DNA of 64,000 nucleotides from NCBI RefSeq assembly GCF_008761635.1, contig NZ_CP044344.1, forward strand, positions 124,001 through 188,000, given 5' to 3'. The position numbers and the translations under genes were made by a program. Under the pieces are notes generated by a model. That model was not told where the DNA came from. It saw only the letters and a list, made by a program, of their open reading frames with translations, and did not search any database. The stretch comes from Nocardioides cynanchi (lineage in GTDB: Bacteria > Actinomycetota > Actinomycetes > Propionibacteriales > Nocardioidaceae). Positions 1 to 7,323 of the stretch are shown one piece after another; the stretch's first letter is position 1, and every line of letters starts with the position of its first letter.

Positions 1-1
1 C

Positions 2-232
2 CTCGGGCAGATGAACCTGCGTCCGGAGCCTTACCTTGTGTGGGGTCGGGTCGAGGAGGTCGGCTCGAGCTCGGTCACCTACGAGCTCGAGCTCCGTGAC
101 CACGACCGGGTGATGGCCAGGAGCCGGGTGGTCAGCGTGAACATCGGTGACGACGGCCGCGCGGTGCCGATGCACCCGCGCCACCACGAGCTGTTCGAGG
201 AGCGACGAGAGGCCGCGCGCCTCACGCCGTGA
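2..232 (+). CDS. Acyl-CoA thioesterase-like protein, C-terminal part
   Basis: Only the C-terminal 76 residues are in the window; the frame is open from base 2, so the start lies to the left. The segment VWGRVEEVGSSSVTYELELR followed by a VMARSRVV strand looks like the last strands of a hotdog-fold (4HBT) thioesterase, an enzyme that hydrolyses acyl-CoA thioesters in the cytosol. An ATG at 11 is in frame but lies inside the fold, so it is not taken as the start. The stop overlaps the convergent sigma factor gene by 11 bp. Family assignment is by pattern only. Confidence 0.6.
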   Translation, partial: LGQMNLRPEPYLVWGRVEEVGSSSVTYELELRDHDRVMARSRVVSVNIGDDGRAVPMHPRHHELFEERREAARLTP

Positions 233-785
233 GGACGACGCCCAGGCCACGGAGCCGGCGCAGGCCGCGGTGCCGGGCGACCCGCACGGCGGAGGCCGAC
301 ATCCCCAGCGCGGCGCAGGTGGAGGGGACGTCCAGGCCCACTACGTCGAGGCAGGCCACGACCTGACGCTCGCGCTCGGGCAGGTGGCTCAGCAGCCAGG
401 CGACCCACCCGTCGGAGTCGGGACCGGCGCTGGCGTCCGGGGCCGGCTCCCGGGCCGAGAGGTCCAGGATCTCCACCGAGGTGGGTGAGGTACGCCGCCG
501 GCTCGTCCGGCGCTGGGCGTTGCGCAGGAGGAGCCGGGCGATCCCGAACAGCCAGCCCGCGAACTCGTCCGAGGTGCCGTCGAAGTCTGCGATCTTGCGG
601 GCGGCGGTGAGCCAGGCGTCGGCGGCGACGTCCTCGGCGCTCACGCCGGCGTCGCGCGTGGGCTGGGTGTCGAGCCAGACGACGAGGCGCCCGGCGTTCG
701 CCTGGTAGAGGGCGCGCCACGCCGCGTGATCTCCGTCCTTGGCCAGAGCGATCGTCTCGTCATCGGCCGTGACGACGGTGCTAAT
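222..785 (-). CDS. ECF-type RNA polymerase sigma factor, probable ATT start
   Basis: Sigma-70 family ECF factor of about 187 residues. Region 2 is visible at roughly residues 8-85 (AKDGDHAAWRALYQ, then SAEDVAADAWLTAARKI) and the region 4 helix-turn-helix at about 125-185 (LPERERQVVACLD, MSASAVRVARHRGLRRL). The frame is closed by TGA at 798-800 and holds no ATG, GTG or TTG before the GTG at 644, which would delete most of region 2. An ATT at 785-783 gives a normal N terminus (MSTVVTADDETIALAK), has GAGGGG eight bases upstream and overlaps the TAG of the preceding gene, so ATT initiation by coupling is the best reading. A CTG at 746-744 is the fallback. Likely regulated by the membrane protein encoded just upstream. 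Confidence 0.85.
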   Translation of the reverse strand: MSTVVTADDETIALAKDGDHAAWRALYQANAGRLVVWLDTQPTRDAGVSAEDVAADAWLTAARKIADFDGTSDEFAGWLFGIARLLLRNAQRRTSRRRTSPTSVEILDLSAREPAPDASAGPDSDGWVAWLLSHLPERERQVVACLDVVGLDVPSTCAALGMSASAVRVARHRGLRRLRGLGVVLTA

Positions 786-1476
786 CGGCGACGCCCCTCA
801 GGCCGCTGCCGTCGTGACCACTGATGTCCGAGCTGGTGCCGGGGCTGCTGTCGCCGCCGCCGTCGCTGCCGCCATCAGTGCTGGGGGTGCTGTCGCCGCC
901 GCCGCCGTCGCCCCCGTCGCCGCCGCTGTCGGACGGCTCACCGGTGGGACTCTGGCTGGGATCGTTGCTGGAGCTCTCGGTGGGCTCGCTGCTGGGGTCC
1001 TCCGTGGGATCCTCGCTGGGGTCCCCGCCACCGTCCGTGCTGGGGTCGCCCGGGCCGGGGTTCGGGCCGGGCAGCGGACCGTCGGTGGTCCCCGACGTGA
1101 CGGTGCCGACGGGAGTCGTGGCCTCGACGTTCCGGGTCGCGGCGTCCGACCGGTGGCGCCGGCCGGCGCCGACCGGGTCGCCACCGCCGTCGCTCGAGGC
1201 GGAGTCCGAGGCGGTGGGCGAGCTGGTCTCCTGGGTGCCGATCGGCGGACTCGGCAGCGGGTGGGAGTGGTTCATCTGCCCTGCGGCCACGGCGGTCCCG
1301 GCCGCGATCGCGGCCACCGCCGCTGCCGCTGCCAGTGAGCGTCCGGTCGCGCCCCCGAGGACGGCGACGCCCGATGGGGTCGGGCGAGAGGCGCGCGCGA
1401 GCTCGGAGAGCCGAGCGACGAAGGCGTCGTCGGGCTCGAGTGTCGGTGCGTCGCACCGCAGGGAGGTGATCGTCAC
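781..1476 (-). CDS. Single-pass membrane protein with disordered exported tail; possible anti-sigma factor
   Basis: 231 residues, GTG start with AGAGG about eight bases upstream. A cytosolic N-terminal stretch (about 1-45, DDAFVARLSELARASRPTPSG) is followed by one Ala-rich membrane segment (about 46-67) and then some 160 residues of Ser/Pro/Asp/Gly/Thr low complexity. The layout, a short cytosolic domain plus one TM next to an ECF sigma gene whose start overlaps its stop, suggests the anti-sigma partner. No zinc-binding HxxxCxxC anti-sigma motif is visible, so this role is inferred from context. The tail may span or stick to the peptidoglycan. Confidence 0.7.
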   Translation of the reverse strand: MTITSLRCDAPTLEPDDAFVARLSELARASRPTPSGVAVLGGATGRSLAAAAAVAAIAAGTAVAAGQMNHSHPLPSPPIGTQETSSPTASDSASSDGGGDPVGAGRRHRSDAATRNVEATTPVGTVTSGTTDGPLPGPNPGPGDPSTDGGGDPSEDPTEDPSSEPTESSSNDPSQSPTGEPSDSGGDGGDGGGGDSTPSTDGGSDGGGDSSPGTSSDISGHDGSGLRGVAD

Positions 1477-1563
1477 CGTCGTACCTCTTTCTCAGGAGCC
1501 GCCGATCGGCGCCTCCCCGCGCCACGTGGGGGACATGGACGGGGAGACGCCGGCGTCAGACAG

Positions 1564-2151
1564 TCAGCGAAGGCCGTCGCCGCTGTCACCGCCACCGCCA
1601 CCGCTGTCGCCGGAGCTGTCGCCGCCGCTGTCACCGGAGTTGTCACCCGAGCTGTCACCGGAATTGTCACCGGAGCTGTCGCCGGAGCTGTCCGTACCGT
1701 CGCTGGAGCCGTCGCCGGGGGTGTCGCCCGAGTCGTCGCCGTGGTCGTCACCGGGGTTGTCGTCACCGGGGTCCTCGCTCGGGTCCTCGGTGGGGTTGTC
1801 CGTCGGGTTGTCGGTCGGCCCGTCGGTCGGGTCCTCGGTGGGCTCCTCCGTCGGTTCTTCCGTCGGAACGTCGGTGGGGTCCTCGGTCGGGTTGTCCGTG
1901 GGGTCGTCCGAGGGGGTACCGGCGGTGGTGCCGCTGGTACCCAGTTGACGCCCATGGCTGTGGATACGAGCGCTGCCGTGGTGTCGGTTCAGACCGTCCT
2001 GACGAGCCTGGTCGCCGGTGCTGACGGACGGACGCACCTGAGCCGGGTGTCCGGACTGCGCGAACGCGCCGGCGGCATAGCTGCCACCGACGGCGATCAC
2101 GGCCAGCGAGCCGCTGATCGCGACCATGCGGCGGAGCTGGGTGTTGTTCAT
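1564..2151 (-). CDS. Secreted Asp/Pro/Thr- and Ser/Gly-rich repeat protein
   Basis: 195 residues from the ATG at 2151, which has AGGAG four bases upstream; an earlier in-frame start at 2190 lacks support. A signal peptide occupies about residues 1-32 (basic MNNTQLRR, hydrophobic core, then AGAFAQS). After a linker with several His and Arg come DPTDNPTE-type repeats (about 82-127) and SSGDNSGD-type repeats (about 150-190). No enzyme domain is visible. It is first in a same-strand run with the membrane protein and the sigma factor, and so may be a surface target of that regulon. Low complexity makes homology weak; the function is unknown. Confidence 0.7.
   Translation of the reverse strand: MNNTQLRRMVAISGSLAVIAVGGSYAAGAFAQSGHPAQVRPSVSTGDQARQDGLNRHHGSARIHSHGRQLGTSGTTAGTPSDDPTDNPTEDPTDVPTEEPTEEPTEDPTDGPTDNPTDNPTEDPSEDPGDDNPGDDHGDDSGDTPGDGSSDGTDSSGDSSGDNSGDSSGDNSGDSGGDSSGDSGGGGGDSGDGLR
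1771..1908 (-). repeat. 12-bp-type coding repeats for DPTD/NPTE motifs
   Basis: Roughly eleven degenerate 12-bp units inside the secreted protein gene encode four-residue motifs of the form (D/N/E/V/G)PT(D/E). The units differ mostly at third positions, so the peptide appears to be conserved more than the DNA. Confidence 0.8.
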
Positions 2152-2194
2152 GACTCTCCTCGGGGGGTGGGGAATCGACCCTGTGCCCACTACT

Positions 2195-2220
2195 TGTCGC
2201 GAAGAGCGCTGTGCGTTACA
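2195..2220 (-). promoter_or_regulatory. Candidate ECF-type promoter for the surface protein/sigma run
   Basis: On the minus strand a GTAAC element (2219-2215) is followed after 15 bp by CGAC (2199-2196), the general form of ECF sigma promoters (an AAC-type -35 and a CG-rich -10). It lies between the glbO stop and the ATG at 2151 and would give a leader of about 40 nt. It could be read by the sigma factor encoded downstream; this is inference from pattern and position. Confidence 0.35.
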
Positions 2221-2595
2221 TCACTCGAACGAGTTGACCATGAACTGGGCCGCGTGGGTGACGTAGTCCCAGAACTGCGCGTCCTGCTCGGGTGGCAGCG
2301 CCACCTCGTCGAGGGCCGCCCGGAAGTGCGTCAGCCAGTGCTCCTTGGCCACCGGCGTGACCGCGAACGGCGCGTGGCGCATCCGCAGGCGCGGGTGTCC
2401 GCGCCGGTCGGAGTATGTCGTGGGCCCGCCCCAGTACTGCATGAGGAAGGTCCGGAAGCGCTCCTCGGCCGGGCCGAGGTCCTCCTCGGGGTACAGCGGT
2501 CGCAGCACCTCGTCGCCGGCGACGCCGCGGTAGAACGCGGCGACGATGGCCGTGATCGTCGGCTCGCCGCCGATCTCGTCGTAGAAGGTGGTCAC
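2221..2595 (-). CDS. glbO: Group II truncated haemoglobin
   Basis: 124 residues, GTG start. It binds haem and O2 in the cytosol; group II (GlbO) proteins are linked to O2 handling and reactive oxygen or nitrogen chemistry. Family hallmarks seen: N-terminal TTFYDEIGGEPTI, the mid-protein LMQYWGGPTTYSDRRGHPRL segment, RMRHAPF carrying the proximal F8 histidine, and the HWLTHF helix with the G8 tryptophan. Length is normal for the 2-on-2 fold. It is 30 bp downstream of the MscS gene on the same strand. A GACAAT hexamer six bases before the start suggests its own leaderless transcript. Confidence 0.93.
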   Translation of the reverse strand: MTTFYDEIGGEPTITAIVAAFYRGVAGDEVLRPLYPEEDLGPAEERFRTFLMQYWGGPTTYSDRRGHPRLRMRHAPFAVTPVAKEHWLTHFRAALDEVALPPEQDAQFWDYVTHAAQFMVNSFE

Positions 2596-2625
2596 ACGGT
2601 CATTGTCGCGGGTGTCCGCCCGCCG

Positions 2626-3621
2626 TCACGCATCGGCCGAGTCGGCGCCGACCGGCGCCGGCTCCGGGTCGGCGTTGCTGCGGTTCATCACCACCGAGGT
2701 CGGGTACGGCGCCGCGATGTCCTCGTGGTCGAACCGGGCCTTGATCCGCTCCCGCATCTCGCGGGCGACCCGCCACTGCTCCATCGGCGCGGTCTTGAGG
2801 GTGACCCGCAGGGTGATCGCATCGGGCGTCATCGCCTCGATCCCCCAGATCTCCGGCTGCTCGATGATCACGCCGTCGAACTCGTCGTCCTTCCACAGGT
2901 CGTCGCTCACCTCGGCGAGCACCCGTCGTACCTTGGCGAGGTCCTCGCGGGCGCTGACCTGGATGTCGAGGACCGTGCGCGCCCAGTTCTGGCTCATGTT
3001 CCCGACCCGTAGCAGCTCGCCGTTGCGGACGTACCAGACGGTCCCGTTGGTGTCCCGCAGCCTGGTCACCCGGAGGCTGACCGCCTCCACGGTGCCGGAG
3101 AGGCTGTCGCCGAGGTCGATCACGTCGCCGACGCCGTACTGGTCCTCGAAGATCAGGAAGATGCCGGCCAGGAAGTCCTTCACCAGGGTCTGGGAGCCGA
3201 AGCCGAGCGCCACGCCGATGATGCCGGCGCTGGCCACGATCGGACCGATGTTCAGGCCCAGGGCGCTGAGCATCATGGTCGCGATCACGGCGACGACCAC
3301 CCCCGAGCTGATGCTCTTCAGGAGGCTGCCCATCGTCCGCGCCCGCTGCATGCGCCGGGTGGAGCCGGCGACGGGGGGAGCAGAGCTGCGGCCGAGCGTC
3401 GCCTGGGTGATCCGGTCGGGCAGCGCGCCTTGCTCGGCGCTGCGGACCAGCCGGTCGATCAGCCGGTGGAGCACGAACTGGATGATCAGCCCCACGACCA
3501 CCAAGGTGATCAGGGTCGCCGACTTCTTGGCCGCCAGCGAGCCGAGGCTCGACCACTTCTCGTGGCTGGGTCCGAGCTGCGACCAGGTGATCTGGGGGAG
3601 CAGGGAGAGTGGGTCGGGCAT
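2626..3621 (-). CDS. MscS-family mechanosensitive channel
   Basis: 331 residues. Membrane segments are seen near residues 36-55 and 108-128, followed by the pore-lining TM3 with the Gly/Ala-rich pattern of MscS (ASAGIIGVALGFGSQTLVKD, about 132-151), then the beta domain (YGVGDVIDLGD, GTVEAVSLRVTRLRD) and a soluble C-terminal domain. Such channels open under membrane tension and release solutes on hypo-osmotic shock. The gene is divergent from the next one over a 21-bp spacer; GATACT seven bases before the ATG is its probable -10, implying a leaderless mRNA. Confidence 0.93.
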   Translation of the reverse strand: MPDPLSLLPQITWSQLGPSHEKWSSLGSLAAKKSATLITLVVVGLIIQFVLHRLIDRLVRSAEQGALPDRITQATLGRSSAPPVAGSTRRMQRARTMGSLLKSISSGVVVAVIATMMLSALGLNIGPIVASAGIIGVALGFGSQTLVKDFLAGIFLIFEDQYGVGDVIDLGDSLSGTVEAVSLRVTRLRDTNGTVWYVRNGELLRVGNMSQNWARTVLDIQVSAREDLAKVRRVLAEVSDDLWKDDEFDGVIIEQPEIWGIEAMTPDAITLRVTLKTAPMEQWRVAREMRERIKARFDHEDIAAPYPTSVVMNRSNADPEPAPVGADSADA

Positions 3622-3628
3622 GGCTACC

Positions 3629-3636
3629 AGTATCCT
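3629..3636. promoter_or_regulatory. Overlapping divergent -10 elements
   Basis: Minus-strand GATACT (3634-3629) lies 7 nt from the ATG at 3621. Plus-strand TATCCT (3631-3636) lies 6 nt from the GTG at 3643. They share four base pairs, so one small AT-rich patch appears to drive two leaderless genes in opposite directions. Confidence 0.55.
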
Positions 3637-3642
3637 CGTCGC

Positions 3643-4011
3643 GTGACCTCGACGTCCTCCACCCTGCGCCGCCTCGCTGTCGTTGTGGGCTCGGCCACCC
3701 TGCTCCTGATGACCTACGCCGGGCCCGCGTCAGCGGACATCCCGGTGGGCTGGAGCGACCCCAAGCCGGTGCCCGTGCTCCACCAGCTGCTGTTCCTCCT
3801 GGGCGTCCCGGTGCTGATCACTTTGGTGATCCTGGCGGCGATCTACCTGCCCGGCATCGTGCGCGGGGAGTCGGTGGCGCCGGCCGGCGTCCGGACCGAC
3901 GACCAGTGGTTCGGCGGCCGCCGCGACACCGCAGAGCTCCAGGCGGCCGGCGCGGACCGCGAGGCGTCTGGTGGTGACCGCGAGACCGGCGGCGCCAGCG
4001 GCTCCTGGTGA
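3643..4011 (+). CDS. Small exported membrane-anchored protein
   Basis: 122 residues from the GTG at 3643, six bases after a TATCCT -10. A signal-like hydrophobic segment (about 10-27, ending AGPASAD) is followed by a second membrane span (about 44-66) and a basic/acidic cytosolic-type tail with DDQWFGGRRD. Two-membrane-segment proteins of this form are common beside DUF5130 genes in actinobacteria. The stop overlaps the next start as GTGA, so the two are translationally coupled. No function can be assigned. Confidence 0.75.
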   Translation: MTSTSSTLRRLAVVVGSATLLLMTYAGPASADIPVGWSDPKPVPVLHQLLFLLGVPVLITLVILAAIYLPGIVRGESVAPAGVRTDDQWFGGRRDTAELQAAGADREASGGDRETGGASGSW

Positions 4012-4394
4012 CGACGATGGCCCGCGAGTTCAACGCCTCCCAGCGCGTGGCGATCGACCAGACGATCCGCGCTGCCGAGCAGGTCTCCAGGTTCGAGTTC
4101 TCCGTCTTCGTCGGCAATGCCGAGGGCGAGCCTCGACAGTTCGCCGAGCGCCTCCACGCCGCGCTCTCCACGCCCGACCGCAGCATCCTGATCATGGTCG
4201 ACCCGGGGGCGCGTCACCTCGAGGTGGTCACCGGGCCCGAGGTACGCCGCCTGCTCTCCGACCACGAGGTGGCCCTGGCCGTGCTGGAGATGCGCACCGA
4301 GTTCGCCGCCGGCGACGTGGTCCGTGGCCTCCGCCGCGGCATCAGCATGCTGGCGATGCAGGCCCGCGCCCCCCGCACCCTCCACGCCCAGTAA
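4008..4394 (+). CDS. DUF5130-type (TPM-like) protein
   Basis: 128 residues, GTG start overlapping the previous stop by four bases. The pattern FNASQRVAIDQTIRAAEQVS, then FEFSVFVGNAEGE, RSILIMVDPGARHLEVVTG and VVRGLRRGISML resembles the TPM/DUF5130 fold, an alpha/beta domain found in membrane-associated proteins. No signal peptide is seen, so it probably acts at the inner face with its coupled neighbour. The stop codon TAA abuts the first unit of the 32-bp repeat array. Confidence 0.8.
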   Translation: MTTMAREFNASQRVAIDQTIRAAEQVSRFEFSVFVGNAEGEPRQFAERLHAALSTPDRSILIMVDPGARHLEVVTGPEVRRLLSDHEVALAVLEMRTEFAAGDVVRGLRRGISMLAMQARAPRTLHAQ

Positions 4395-4659
4395 CGCCGA
4401 GTCGGCGCAAACAGGCACGGTGAACACGCCGAGTCGGCGCGAACAGGCACGCTCCAGGCAATGACTCGGCCCGAAAGGGCACCCGGGCAGCCCCGGCCTA
4501 GGCCATGCAGACGCTTCTTTGCGCCGAGTCAGCGTCGTACCGGCGCCTATTTGTGCCGACTCGGCCTGGTTCGGGTGCCTCTTTGCGCCGAGTCGGCGTT
4601 GTTCGACTGCCTTTCTGTGCCGACTCGGCGGGGTGTGAGTGCCTGTTTGTGCCGAGTCA
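4395..4659. repeat. Eight-unit 32-bp-periodic array arranged as a large dyad
   Basis: Units recur at exactly 32 bp. Each carries a palindromic core of the type CGCCGAGTCGGCG (centre base G or C) joined to a TGCCTNTTTG-like arm. Three units read leftward (core centres 4402, 4434, 4466) and five read rightward (4529, 4561, 4593, 4625, 4657). The three inverted pairs are all symmetric about 4497.5, and the palindrome GGCCTAGGCC (4495-4504) lies at the centre. The array starts at the base after the DUF5130 stop (TAA, 4392-4394), and its last unit contains the pepN stop (4657-4659). It is not a CRISPR, since there are no separate spacers. Possible roles are a two-way terminator, an RNA-folding element or a REP-like element; none is shown. 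Confidence 0.9.
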
Positions 4660-7206
4660 GCGGGTGGGGGCGTCCTTGGCCTGGGCGGCGAGGGCACGGA
4701 GCACGTCGGCCCGGCCCTCCTGCACGAAGCGCTTGGCCGCGGGGTTGGCGGGTGACTCGTCGAGCCAGCGGTCGATCCGCGAGACCAGGTCGGGGCTGCC
4801 CAGGGGGAGCGGGAAGGCGCCCTCCAGCGCCTCGGACGCCATGTGGGTGCCGAGCCGGTCCCAGACGGTGTCCGCGGCCTCGAGGTACTTCTCGACGTAC
4901 GGCGCGAGGACGTCCTCCTGGCCGTGCCGCATGAAGGCACCCGCGATCGAGCTGTGGGTGCCGTTGGGGATGTCGGAGCTCTCCATCAGGTCGGTCCACG
5001 CAGCGGCCTTGGCCTCGGCCGTCGGCATCGAGGCACGGGCGGCCGCGGCGTACTCCTTGCCGGAGATCGTGGGGTCCCGCTGGAGCTCCTCGTCGATCCG
5101 GCCCTCGTCAGCGGCGCCGGCCTTGGCCAGCCCGATCAGGAGCATCCAGCGCAGGTCGGTGTCGATCTCGAGCCCCTCGATGGTCACCGACCCGTCGAGA
5201 AGACCCGCGATCTCGGCCTTGCCCTCGTCGGAGACGAGCGCGGCGCCGTAGAAGCGGGCGAACGTGAGCTGGCGGTCGCTGCCCGGCTCTGCGGCGTGGA
5301 GCAGGTCGCGCAGCCCGGCCTCCCACGAGGTCCGGAGCCCGGCCCGGTTGTCCGGAGCGGAGTAGAGGTTGACGGCCGCGTTCGCGTACCCCGGGATGGC
5401 GCGGACACCGAACGAGTCGGTCTCGGTGCCGATGTTGGCCAGCACCAGGGTCACGAAGTCGCTGGCACTCATCTCGGCGTCACGGGTCATGTCCCACGCC
5501 GCACCCCAGCACAGGGCCCGCGCCAGCGAGTCGTCGAGGAGCCGCAGGCCCTTGACGACCGTCTCGAGCGAGCGCTCGTCGAGGCGGATCTTGGCGTAGC
5601 TCAGGTCGCCGTCGTTGAGCAGCAGGAGGTCGGGCTGCCGTTCGCCCACCAGGTCGGCGACGGTCGTGAGGTCGCCCTCCACGTCGGTCTCGATGCTGCG
5701 ACGGCGGACGAGCCGGCCGTCGACCTCGTCGTAGAGGCCGATGCCGATCCGGTGGCGGCGCAGGGTGGCGTCGTCACCGGCGCCGGTCTGCCGCACCCCG
5801 AACGACGCGTAGCTGCCGTCGTCGGCCAGCTCGAACTCGGGGACCAGGGTGTTCACGCCGCTGGTCTGCAGCCACTCCTTCGCCCAGGCGTCGAGCTCGC
5901 GGCCCGATGCCTTCTCCAGCGCGGTCAGCAGGTCCACGAACTCGGAGTTCCCGAACGCGTGGTCCTTGAAGTACTGCCGCAGGCCGACCATGAACGGCTC
6001 GAGCCCCACCCAGGCCACCAGCTGCTTGAGCACCGAGGCGCCCTTGGCGTAGGTGATGCCGTCGAAGTTCACCTCGACGGCGTGCAGGTCGTAGTTGTCG
6101 GCCGCGATCGGGTGGGTCGAGGGGAGCTGGTCCTGGCGCAGCGCCCAGTTCTTGCGGGCGTTGGTGAAGCCGGTCCAGGCCTCGGTGAACTCGGTGTTCT
6201 CGACCGCTGCGTGGTAGCACGCCCACTCGGCGAACGACTCGTTGAGCCAGAGGTCGTCCCACCACTTCATGGTGACGAGATCGCCGAACCACATGTGGGC
6301 CATCTCGTGCAGGATGCACGAGCACCGGAACTCGTAGAAGGCGGCGTCCTGGCGGCTGCGGGGGAGGTACTCGTCGCGGATCGTGACCGCCCCGGCGTTC
6401 TCCATCGCGCCGGCGTTGTACTCCGGGACGTAGAGCTGGTCGTACTTCCCGAACGGGTAGGGGAAGTCGAAGGCCTCCTCGAAGAACTCGAAGCCCTGCT
6501 TGGTCATCCGGAGCAGGTTGTCGATGTCGAGGTGCTCCACCAGGGCCTGCCGGCAGTAATGGCCGAGCGGGATCTGGCCGTAGGGACCGTCGTACACGTC
6601 GAGGTGCTCGTGGTACTCCCCGGCGATCAGGGCGGTGATGTAGGTCGACATCCGCTTGGACTCGGGGAAGCTCCAGCGTGCCTTGCCGCCGTCGAGCTCC
6701 TCGGGCTCCGGGGTCGCCGCGTTGGACACGACCTTCCACCCGGACGGCGCGGTGACGGTCCAGGTGAAGACCGACTTGAGATCGGGCTGCTCGAACGTGG
6801 TGAACACGCGGCGGGCGTCGGGCACCTCGAACTGCGTGTAGAGGTAGATCCGGCCGTCGACCGGGTCGACGAACCGGTGCAGACCCTCGCCGGAGTGGGA
6901 GTAGGCGCAGTCGGCGCGGACCACCAGCTCGTTCTCGGCCTGGAGGTCGGTCAGCCGGATCCGGCTGTCCTGGTACGACGACGCCTCGTCGACGCGCTCG
7001 CCGTTCAGGGTGATCTCGTGGATGATCGCGCCGACCAGGTCGGCGAACGTCTCCGCGCCGGGCTCGCGGCAGGTGAACCGGAGCGTGGTGGTGGACTCGA
7101 AGGTCTTGTCGCCGGTCGTGAGGTCCAGGTCGATGGAGTACGACGTGACGTCGAGGAGGGCGGCACGGGTGGCGGCCTCTTCCCGGGTGAGGTTGGTTCC
7201 AGGCAT
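4657..7206 (-). CDS. pepN: Aminopeptidase N (M1 family)
   Basis: 849 residues from the ATG at 7206, preceded by AGGA at eight bases; the in-frame ATG at 7215 is less well placed. A zinc metallopeptidase that removes N-terminal residues from peptides in the cytosol. Motifs seen: the substrate-binding GAMEN (near residue 262, in NAGAMENAGAVTI) and the zinc site HEMAHMWFGD (near 299) with the downstream NESFAEW glutamate. N-terminal beta domain (TSYSIDLDLT) and the long helical C-terminal domain are both present, and the length is normal for actinobacterial PepN. Its stop lies inside the last unit of the 32-bp array. Confidence 0.97.
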   Translation of the reverse strand: MPGTNLTREEAATRAALLDVTSYSIDLDLTTGDKTFESTTTLRFTCREPGAETFADLVGAIIHEITLNGERVDEASSYQDSRIRLTDLQAENELVVRADCAYSHSGEGLHRFVDPVDGRIYLYTQFEVPDARRVFTTFEQPDLKSVFTWTVTAPSGWKVVSNAATPEPEELDGGKARWSFPESKRMSTYITALIAGEYHEHLDVYDGPYGQIPLGHYCRQALVEHLDIDNLLRMTKQGFEFFEEAFDFPYPFGKYDQLYVPEYNAGAMENAGAVTIRDEYLPRSRQDAAFYEFRCSCILHEMAHMWFGDLVTMKWWDDLWLNESFAEWACYHAAVENTEFTEAWTGFTNARKNWALRQDQLPSTHPIAADNYDLHAVEVNFDGITYAKGASVLKQLVAWVGLEPFMVGLRQYFKDHAFGNSEFVDLLTALEKASGRELDAWAKEWLQTSGVNTLVPEFELADDGSYASFGVRQTGAGDDATLRRHRIGIGLYDEVDGRLVRRRSIETDVEGDLTTVADLVGERQPDLLLLNDGDLSYAKIRLDERSLETVVKGLRLLDDSLARALCWGAAWDMTRDAEMSASDFVTLVLANIGTETDSFGVRAIPGYANAAVNLYSAPDNRAGLRTSWEAGLRDLLHAAEPGSDRQLTFARFYGAALVSDEGKAEIAGLLDGSVTIEGLEIDTDLRWMLLIGLAKAGAADEGRIDEELQRDPTISGKEYAAAARASMPTAEAKAAAWTDLMESSDIPNGTHSSIAGAFMRHGQEDVLAPYVEKYLEAADTVWDRLGTHMASEALEGAFPLPLGSPDLVSRIDRWLDESPANPAAKRFVQEGRADVLRALAAQAKDAPTR

Positions 7207-7323
7207 GGAGGGCATCCTGCCATCCGGTGTGACGAGGGCGACAACTCCGGCCCGGTCACGACTCGGCAACGGATTCTGCGGCGATCGGGGAATCACCGGA
7301 GATCTGCATCGGTTGAAACTTGT

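Noticed and set aside
642..644. GTG as the start of the ECF sigma factor
   Set aside because: It would cut away most of region 2, including the polymerase-binding helices that are clearly encoded upstream in the same frame.
4395..4659. CRISPR array
   Set aside because: Units are contiguous 32-bp repeats in two orientations with no unique spacers and no cas genes.
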